DNA of 13,019 nucleotides from Bacteroidaceae bacterium (GTDB lineage: Bacteria > Bacteroidota > Bacteroidia > Bacteroidales > Bacteroidaceae), in NCBI GenBank assembly GCA_016302965.1, contig JAEDMP010000070.1, positions 1-13,019 of the forward strand, read 5' to 3'. Below, one piece after another: positions 8,990-13,019 of this stretch. The position numbers and the translations under genes were made by a program. The notes under the pieces were generated by a model. The model was not told the DNA's origin and searched no databases. It saw nothing but the letters and a program-made list of their open reading frames with translations. Each line of letters opens with the position of its first letter. Within the stretch, counting starts at the first letter, position 1.

Positions 8990-9111
8990 GACGAATTATT
9001 CACAACCAGCCTATAAACACCGCAGATTCGGCAACTAATGATTTCGCTCTTCTTCTCATGTACCCGCTTGGGGGCCGGTGTCTGTTTCTTGAAGAAAATC
9101 TCCCCATTCAT
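8986..9111 (-). CDS. Possible 41-residue small protein overlapping the start of transglutaminase-like copy B
   Basis: An ATG at 9111 opens a 41-codon frame whose TGA overlaps the ATG of the next gene in an ATGA arrangement, the layout seen in translationally coupled genes. It starts about 40 bases after the predicted transcription start. The product is basic, with a KKQTPAPKR stretch and a SCRICGVYRLVV end containing a CxxC pair; no family is recognised. Caution is needed because two other frames in the same leader are also open: a 35-codon one from 9107 and a 23-codon one from 9127, the latter behind an AGGA. An open frame of this length is expected by chance fairly often, so the leader may simply be untranslated. 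Confidence 0.25.
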   Translation of the reverse strand: MNGEIFFKKQTPAPKRVHEKKSEIISCRICGVYRLVVNNSS

Positions 9112-9157
9112 CGTACAAGGCCATCATTATTCCTATCAAGTCCTAATTAAGGCAGGA

Positions 9158-9191
9158 CAAAGATAAGAAAAAGATGATTAAAAAATCGAAA
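9158..9191 (-). promoter_or_regulatory. Bacteroidetes-type promoter for the transglutaminase B / PEGA / BACON / beta-helix unit
   Basis: On the minus strand the -7 box is TATCTTTG (9158-9165), a full match to TAnnTTTG. The -33 element is weak: TTTCG at 9187-9191 with a 21-base spacer, in an A/T-rich stretch. Transcription would start near 9151, giving a leader of about 160 bases before copy B. The same TATCTTTGTC string occurs in the promoter before the CHASE2 gene. Confidence 0.6.
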
Positions 9192-9257
9192 TACAGCCGA
9201 TAGTTTCCACCCTTTTTAAAAAAAATTAGGCATGCATCCTTGAGTATTAACAAAATT

Positions 9258-10808
9258 TTAATAAAGATAAATAACCGTGGCTTGCTGACCCGTATTTCTC
9301 GGCATGTTCTGGCCTACACGGGCACCGATGTAAGTAGGGTCGCAGATGGTGTAGCGGCTGCCCCGTACCATCAGGAAATCGCCCGGAACCGCTTGGGGGA
9401 AACGCACGGCCATGGCGATATGGTTGGGGTAATAGACCAGAACGACATCCAGCCCCAGCAGGTCGTAGACCAAATGGGCGAGCAGGATGGAGCGGTCTTC
9501 GCAGTCACAGTAGGGATAGAAGAGGGTTTCCTCGCCAAAGAACACGCGGTCGGTGCCCCAGATCTCGCTGTCAAAACCATAGGCGAAACCCGTCTGAACC
9601 CAGTTGAGCAAACGCTCGACGGCCTCGAGGGGAGAGAGTCCGGCAAGTACCTGCTGCATAGGGGGATAGAGCATCTGCCGCACCTGATCGGCCATGGGCG
9701 TACGGGCATACATAGCCCACCGCGTCTTGACATCGTCGTCGACGGTAGAGGTGGGATAGGTGTTGAAGAAATCAATGAGGTTGGTATTGATGGCAACCTG
9801 GAAGGAGAAATCGGCATAACGGCGCGAACGGACGGTGCGCACATCTGAGGGATGATAGGCCAGCAGGGGGCTGTCGCTTATCTGCAGCGAGAGGTCGCGC
9901 TCCTGGGGGAAACCGGCTTCGCATATCAGCATCTCCTTCGGGTCTTTGCCCCGCAGCAGATAGAAATACTCGTTGTCGACTATATAATAAGAATAGGAGT
10001 AGATATAGTGGGTAGACGCCACGAGCATATACAGATGGATGCCATCCTGAGCGAGACGCATCTTGTAGCCCGACTGCATGTAGAGGAAGGCTAACGCGAG
10101 CGTGGCCTCATCGCTGTCGGGTCCGTAGAAGCGGTCGGTGAGGGCGCAGAGCAGCTGGTAGTAGGCCCAGTCACAGAGCCGCAGTTTCTGTCTGAGCAGG
10201 AGGCAGTCGTTGAGCAGGTGGTTGAACGGGGCGGTCATCATCTGCTGCAGGCGGTCGGCCAACTCGTTGTTGTCGAGGGTCTCCAACTGGAAACGGCAGG
10301 CTTCGCCCATGCGCACCTGGCATTCGGTGCCGAAGAAGGTGAAGGAGAAACGGTCGGGATGGGTATCGGAGAAGTCGGACTGGTGCGAGGGGATGCGCTG
10401 TTGGGGCAGCTGTTCGGCCTGGCTGACGATGATATCCTTGATGTGTTGCTGATGGTCCTTGGCCTCGGTCTTCATCTTCCGCTGGTCCTGCTGGGCGTTC
10501 TTCAACTGTTTCTGCAGCCAGTCAGGCTGTTCGTGCAGCCACTCCTCCGCCCCCCGGTCGCCATCGGCGATGAGGGGCAGCACATGCTCTTCCTCGGCAG
10601 GTTTGGCCTTGGCATCCTGCTTCTGGAACTCTTTCCATGTCTGGCGGACATAGTTGGTAAACTGCTCCATGGTCTTCTTCCGATAGCCGTCAAAGTCACC
10701 GCGAGCCTGGTTGCGGAAGTTTTCAAACTCATCCCGGTAGTTCTGGGCATGGAGCAGGAGGCCGGACGTGCAGATTACGGCCAGCAGGAGGGCCAGGAGT
10801 CTATTCAT
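9258..10808 (-). CDS. Exported transglutaminase-like cysteine enzyme, copy A
   Basis: A 516-residue protein with a signal peptide ending LLHAQ (residue 22) and the same plan as copy B. It has a charged N-terminal helix (YRDEFENFRNQARGDFDGYR), a Lys/Gln-rich linker, a middle domain with FGTECQVRMGEACRF and YMQSGYKMR, and a C-terminal transglutaminase-like domain. The likely triad is Cys436 (in CDCEDRS), His463 (in NHIAMAV) and Asp490 (in TICDPT). The two copies agree very closely from TRWAMYA (about residue 363) through VLVYYP, and much less in the linker and around residues 110-150. The Cys-His spacing is shorter here by six residues. ATG at 10808 overlaps the end of the upstream gene by 8 bases, so the two are probably translated together. 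Separate substrates for the two copies are plausible but unproven. Confidence 0.92.
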   Translation of the reverse strand: MNRLLALLLAVICTSGLLLHAQNYRDEFENFRNQARGDFDGYRKKTMEQFTNYVRQTWKEFQKQDAKAKPAEEEHVLPLIADGDRGAEEWLHEQPDWLQKQLKNAQQDQRKMKTEAKDHQQHIKDIIVSQAEQLPQQRIPSHQSDFSDTHPDRFSFTFFGTECQVRMGEACRFQLETLDNNELADRLQQMMTAPFNHLLNDCLLLRQKLRLCDWAYYQLLCALTDRFYGPDSDEATLALAFLYMQSGYKMRLAQDGIHLYMLVASTHYIYSYSYYIVDNEYFYLLRGKDPKEMLICEAGFPQERDLSLQISDSPLLAYHPSDVRTVRSRRYADFSFQVAINTNLIDFFNTYPTSTVDDDVKTRWAMYARTPMADQVRQMLYPPMQQVLAGLSPLEAVERLLNWVQTGFAYGFDSEIWGTDRVFFGEETLFYPYCDCEDRSILLAHLVYDLLGLDVVLVYYPNHIAMAVRFPQAVPGDFLMVRGSRYTICDPTYIGARVGQNMPRNTGQQATVIYLY

Positions 10809-11256
10809 CTTTATACTTGGTAATCAGTACGGTACTGTCTTCGGTCACCACCAAAGAGTCGCGGGTGACGGTAGCGGGGTCACTGCATCGGCGTGACACC
10901 ACCTGGTTCTTGCCATGCAACTGGGCCAGCACATAGTTGAAATAGCGTTTGGTCAGCTGGATGGGCGAGTTGCGCTTGTCCTTGACAAGGTTTCTGACCG
11001 TGCTGCGTCCCACCGTCTTGATGACATACTGCTGCTGCGCCTCGGTATCGATCAGTTCGACCACCGCATTGTAGGGGATGTTGAGGACATCATCGGGCGA
11101 GAGTTTCTCGCGCAGTTTCAGGGGACGGCGGCTTTTCTTGACCACCAGTTCGGGTGTGCCCGTGATGGAGTAGACCACCAGTTGGGACGGCTGCTGGGCT
11201 CGGGTGCTTACGGCTCCAAGCAGGAGAAGGAAGAGGGAGAAAACCAGTTTTTTCAT
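10801..11256 (-). CDS. Small exported FecR-like beta protein
   Basis: A 151-residue protein with a signal peptide (MKKLVFSLFLLLLGAVSTRA, mature from QQPS). The rest is mostly beta: LVVYSITGTPELVV, then KLREKLSPDDVLNIPYNAVVELIDTEAQQQYVIK and TVGRST. This resembles the threshold strand-turn pattern of FecR-type domains, in which a response to order or signal is set by a gated beta module; the match is by eye only. The C-terminal third has a basic helix (LTKRYFNYVLAQL) and a final strand (DSLVVTEDSTVLITKY). ATG at 11256 overlaps the end of the CHASE2 gene by 4 bases (ATGA), and its own stop overlaps the transglutaminase A start by 8 bases. A periplasmic partner of the CHASE2 protein is a reasonable guess. 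Confidence 0.85.
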   Translation of the reverse strand: MKKLVFSLFLLLLGAVSTRAQQPSQLVVYSITGTPELVVKKSRRPLKLREKLSPDDVLNIPYNAVVELIDTEAQQQYVIKTVGRSTVRNLVKDKRNSPIQLTKRYFNYVLAQLHGKNQVVSRRCSDPATVTRDSLVVTEDSTVLITKYKDE

Positions 11257-12458
11257 TCTTTTGGCTTATCGAAAAGGTTAATAAATGACTGATATACATT
11301 GTCGGCCTGACCAAGGAAGGCCACGGCGGAGAGTGCATACAGGGTGTTGATGCTCCAGTTGTAACGGCAGAAGAGGATAAAGGCTATCCAGATGATAAGG
11401 GCCATCCAGCAGAAACGGAAGATTCCCTTGATAAGGGTGAGCTTGAGCACGAAGGCCAAGTAGCGGTTGCGCTTAGCGGCAAAGGCATCATAGCCATCGA
11501 GAACGACTTTGGAGAGCACGACAATCAGCAGCGAAATCAGTATCGTGAGCCACTGGGACACCTTTTTCAGTTGGTTGCCTTTGACGAGGGTCTCCACACC
11601 ATAGGCCAGCAGTTTCACTCCCGCAATCTTGCCTGCGGGGGTATAGTGCATGTCGGCTTCTTCGCGCATGGCACCGAGGAGCACGATGCGGTCTTCCAAG
11701 AGATGGGTGTTCTGGCTGATGGAGTCGAAGGGCACCACATGGAACGCCATGGGCGAGAAGTTGATGGGCACATCCTTCTCCAAGAGCGGTGTTATCTCCT
11801 GACCTGCATAGACATCGGTTACCCGCTTGATGAGCGAGGGCTTGAGTTTTCCGTCCAAGGAGCAGGCTAAGCTGAGATTGCGTTTCATGCCGCCGTAGAT
11901 GTTGCGGGGCATATTGGAGAATCCCTCATCGACAGAAATCTCAGGGGCAAAATAGGAGCGCACCGTTTCGTGATAGCTGCCGTTGGCATAGGAATCGTCG
12001 ATCATCTTATAGGAGAAGACGGTGTTGCGCAGTCCTGCGACGGTCATGGCGAGCATCTCATCGCCGAGCGAGTCTTCCTTGAGTCCTTCGAAGACGATGT
12101 CCACGCCCAGGCTCTTGGGGTTCTGCAGGTCGATCTCCCTGAGGATGGCGGCAAAGTCGCGGCGCGAGGTCACCTCGGTCATGTCGACAATGGTGACCAA
12201 ATGACTGGTGTCGGGGTCGGCAGTCGCTCCCAACACCTGGTAGTAGAAGTCGTTAATGGAGTAGTCGCTGAAGGCTTTGCTCACAGGATTAAAGAGGGAC
12301 AGGTTGAGGGCCACTGCGGCATACACACCCACAATCAGGAAGGCTACCGCAGAGACTATCATCTTCTGCAGCAGGGGATGCATCTTTTTTTTCGTGTTCA
12401 TCACATCTATCGCTTTTTTACATGATTGATATTCATCCATTTTTCTATCTGACCGCAT
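11253..12458 (-). CDS. CHASE2-domain membrane protein without a visible output domain
   Basis: A 401-residue protein if started at 12458. ATGs at 12440 and 12401 (MNTKKKMHPLL) are in frame, and the last would leave a standard short cytoplasmic tail before the first membrane segment (33-53). Residues about 65-300 are a CHASE2-type sensor domain: HLVTIVDMTEVTSRRDFAAILREI, SLGVDIVFEGL, DRIVLLGAMREEADMHYTP and IAGVKLLAYGVETLVKGNQL follow the family's order of strands and its GVxxxAxxxxTLL-like end. Three membrane segments follow (302-320, 348-364, 369-385), then a short tail. CHASE2 normally sits outside the cytoplasmic membrane and feeds a kinase, cyclase or phosphatase domain; none is present here. 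It begins a tightly overlapping unit with the FecR-like and transglutaminase A genes. Sensing or anchoring for the envelope locus is inferred. Confidence 0.9.
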   Translation of the reverse strand: MRSDRKMDEYQSCKKAIDVMNTKKKMHPLLQKMIVSAVAFLIVGVYAAVALNLSLFNPVSKAFSDYSINDFYYQVLGATADPDTSHLVTIVDMTEVTSRRDFAAILREIDLQNPKSLGVDIVFEGLKEDSLGDEMLAMTVAGLRNTVFSYKMIDDSYANGSYHETVRSYFAPEISVDEGFSNMPRNIYGGMKRNLSLACSLDGKLKPSLIKRVTDVYAGQEITPLLEKDVPINFSPMAFHVVPFDSISQNTHLLEDRIVLLGAMREEADMHYTPAGKIAGVKLLAYGVETLVKGNQLKKVSQWLTILISLLIVVLSKVVLDGYDAFAAKRNRYLAFVLKLTLIKGIFRFCWMALIIWIAFILFCRYNWSINTLYALSAVAFLGQADNVYQSFINLFDKPKE

Positions 12459-12550
12459 GGGTCTCTCATCGGTAGTTAACGCTGGTTAGTGATTTGACCC
12501 ATCAATTGATAAAAGTTTATAAGTTTTGTGCCATTTTCATAATTTCGCGA

Positions 12551-12582
12551 CAAAGATACAAACTTATTTCCAATCCTCCAAC
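12551..12582 (-). promoter_or_regulatory. Bacteroidetes-type promoter for the CHASE2 / FecR-like / transglutaminase A unit
   Basis: On the minus strand TATCTTTG (12551-12558) is a full match to the -7 consensus TAnnTTTG. GTTG at 12579-12582 lies 20 bases upstream, a three-of-four match to the -33 TTTG element with usual spacing. Transcription would begin near 12545, leaving a leader of roughly 85 bases to the longest CHASE2 start. Confidence 0.7.
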
Positions 12583-12686
12583 ATTTCCTCCATATTTATT
12601 AACTCCAGTTTTCCACCTTAATTTAAGTGAAATCTACTGGCAACGGATAGGAGGGCAGGAAAGTTGAATAATATCATCATATAACT

Positions 12687-12720
12687 TGCCACAAACCGTT
12701 AAAAACCATTGTTTGTGGCA
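12687..12720. repeat. 10-bp inverted repeat with the TGCCACAAAC half-site
   Basis: TGCCACAAAC (12687-12696) and its exact complement GTTTGTGGCA (12711-12720) are separated by 14 bases. The arms carry the same nine-base core as the larger repeat 20 bp to the right. There is no U-rich tail in either direction, so a terminator is not the obvious reading. Confidence 0.85.
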
Positions 12721-12733
12721 GAATAAAGGGGTA

Positions 12734-12781
12734 TATATTTTGCCACAAACAGGAATTTTTATACCTTTGTGGCAAAATATA
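12734..12781. repeat. Perfect 16-bp inverted repeat overlapping a promoter
   Basis: TATATTTTGCCACAAA (12734-12749) and TTTGTGGCAAAATATA (12766-12781) are exact reverse complements with a 16-base spacer. With the neighbouring repeat this gives four half-sites alternating in orientation over 95 bp. The arms cover both elements of a rightward promoter, as an operator for an autoregulator would. A hairpin at the 3' end of the minus-strand gene that stops at 12844 is an alternative. Confidence 0.85.
12739..12769 (+). promoter_or_regulatory. Rightward Bacteroidetes-type promoter inside the 16-bp inverted repeat
   Basis: TTTG at 12739-12742 and TACCTTTG at 12762-12769 are separated by 19 bases, matching both the -33 TTTG and -7 TAnnTTTG consensus with canonical spacing. 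The start would be near 12776. No gene is seen downstream on this strand; the transcript would run antisense into the gene ending at 12844. It could be a live promoter for an antisense RNA, or a leftover from a lost gene. Confidence 0.5.
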
Positions 12782-12843
12782 GACGATTATCTATCAAAAA
12801 CAAGTCAGATACCAGGAACACACCCTAAGCAACTGACAATTTC

Positions 12844-13019
12844 TTAGTTATCAGCCTCAACAGGGTCGAGCCTCAACAGGTCATAGCCCTTGATTTGGGC
12901 AACAATAAGATGGAGTTCCGTGCCTTGCGTCATCTGACGCACGACCTTGCCCTTGGCATAGCCACGGATTTGTTCCTCTGCCTCGTTCCACTGCTTCTCT
13001 GCCTCGGCATCGGTGGCGG
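12844..13019 (-). CDS. C-terminal end of an AAA ATPase / PD-(D/E)XK_9-type protein (start beyond the window)
   Basis: The last 58 codons of a gene entering from the right edge, ending at TAA 12844-12846. The residues include AEKQWNEAEEQIRGYAKG, then KVVRQMTQGTELHLIVAQI and KGYDLLRLDPVEADN. This resembles the closing helix and strand of the PD-(D/E)XK_9 nuclease-like domain found at the C-terminus of the very abundant Bacteroidetes AAA ATPases, where the end reads like a basic helix, an HLIV-Q-F/I-KGW strand and a short tail. The ATPase and nuclease cores are outside the window. It does not appear to belong to the envelope locus; it lies upstream in the same direction, separated by a gap with its own promoter for the CHASE2 unit. 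Confidence 0.7.
   Translation of the reverse strand, partial: ATDAEAEKQWNEAEEQIRGYAKGKVVRQMTQGTELHLIVAQIKGYDLLRLDPVEADN
12854..12880. repeat. Short tandem duplication in the last codons of the AAA ATPase-type gene
   Basis: GCCTCAACAGG occurs at 12854-12864 and 12870-12880, a 16-base period just inside the stop codon. On the coding strand the units are GACCTGTTGAGGCTC and GACCCTGTTGAGGCT. Since 16 is not a multiple of three, the two copies are read in different frames, so the tail residues LLRLDPVEADN probably differ from those of relatives. Confidence 0.6.

Larger units (their letters stand above)
12459..12843. other. Intergenic region with two promoters and a cluster of inverted repeats
   Basis: This 385-bp, A/T-rich gap has no convincing gene on either strand. 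It holds the CHASE2-unit promoter (12551-12582), two inverted repeats sharing the TGCCACAAA half-site (12687-12781), and a rightward promoter-like pair inside the larger repeat. Nothing further is visible in 12459-12550, 12583-12686 or 12782-12843. Confidence 0.85.

Noticed and set aside
9056..9127. 23-codon frame behind AGGA in the leader of transglutaminase B
   Set aside because: Too short to judge and overlapping other open frames. No product is recognised.
9215..9245. Possible terminator after transglutaminase A: T-tract preceded by AGG...CCT
   Set aside because: The stem is only about three base pairs. Not enough to call a terminator, though a stop in transcription here is possible.
12401..12458. 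Later in-frame starts of the CHASE2 gene
   Set aside because: The start at 12401 is quite possible, but no ribosome-site evidence decides it, so the longest frame was kept and the choice is flagged in the entry.
12687..12720. Hairpin as an intrinsic terminator
   Set aside because: A 10-bp stem with a 14-base loop, but no U-rich tail on either strand and more than 120 bp past the stop codon of the nearest gene.
1..13019. CRISPR array, tRNA or rRNA genes, insertion sequence
   Set aside because: No regular direct-repeat array, no cloverleaf or rRNA signature, and no transposase were seen on reading both strands.

Overview
The window looks like a chromosomal segment of a Bacteroidales bacterium, most likely Prevotella or a relative. 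The evidence is family content: BACON-domain lipoprotein, PEGA plus beta-barrel protein, chitobiase-C-like repeats, and the C-terminus of a PD-(D/E)XK_9-type AAA ATPase. Bacteroidetes-type promoters (TAnnTTTG -7 boxes) and starts without clear Shine-Dalgarno sites agree with this. The genus is not proven. All convincing genes lie on the minus strand, so transcription runs from high to low coordinates. No tRNA, rRNA, CRISPR array or insertion sequence was seen.

Layout, in transcription order. (a) 13019-12844: C-terminal end of an AAA ATPase/PD-(D/E)XK_9-type protein. (b) 12843-12459: 385-bp gap with two inverted repeats built on TGCCACAAA, a good promoter pointing right inside the larger repeat, and a minus-strand promoter for the next operon. 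(c) 12458-9258: three overlapping genes, namely a CHASE2 membrane protein, a small exported FecR-like protein, and an exported transglutaminase-like protein (copy A). (d) 9257-8990: gap with a second minus-strand promoter and a doubtful 41-codon ORF. (e) 8989-1: six closely spaced genes for exported proteins. They are transglutaminase-like copy B, a PEGA/beta-barrel protein, a BACON lipoprotein, two paralogous beta-helix-like proteins, and a large multi-repeat protein that runs off the left edge.

Taken together, 12458-1 reads as one cell-envelope locus in two adjacent transcription units. A CHASE2 protein may sense or anchor in the inner membrane. Two papain-fold transglutaminase-like enzymes keep an intact Cys-His-Asp triad. 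One protein has the look of an outer-membrane barrel, one is a lipoprotein, and three are repeat-rich exported proteins that could be substrates or structural parts. The individual domains are known. The combination, and any crosslinking, processing or assembly role, is my inference; I do not recognise it as a named system.
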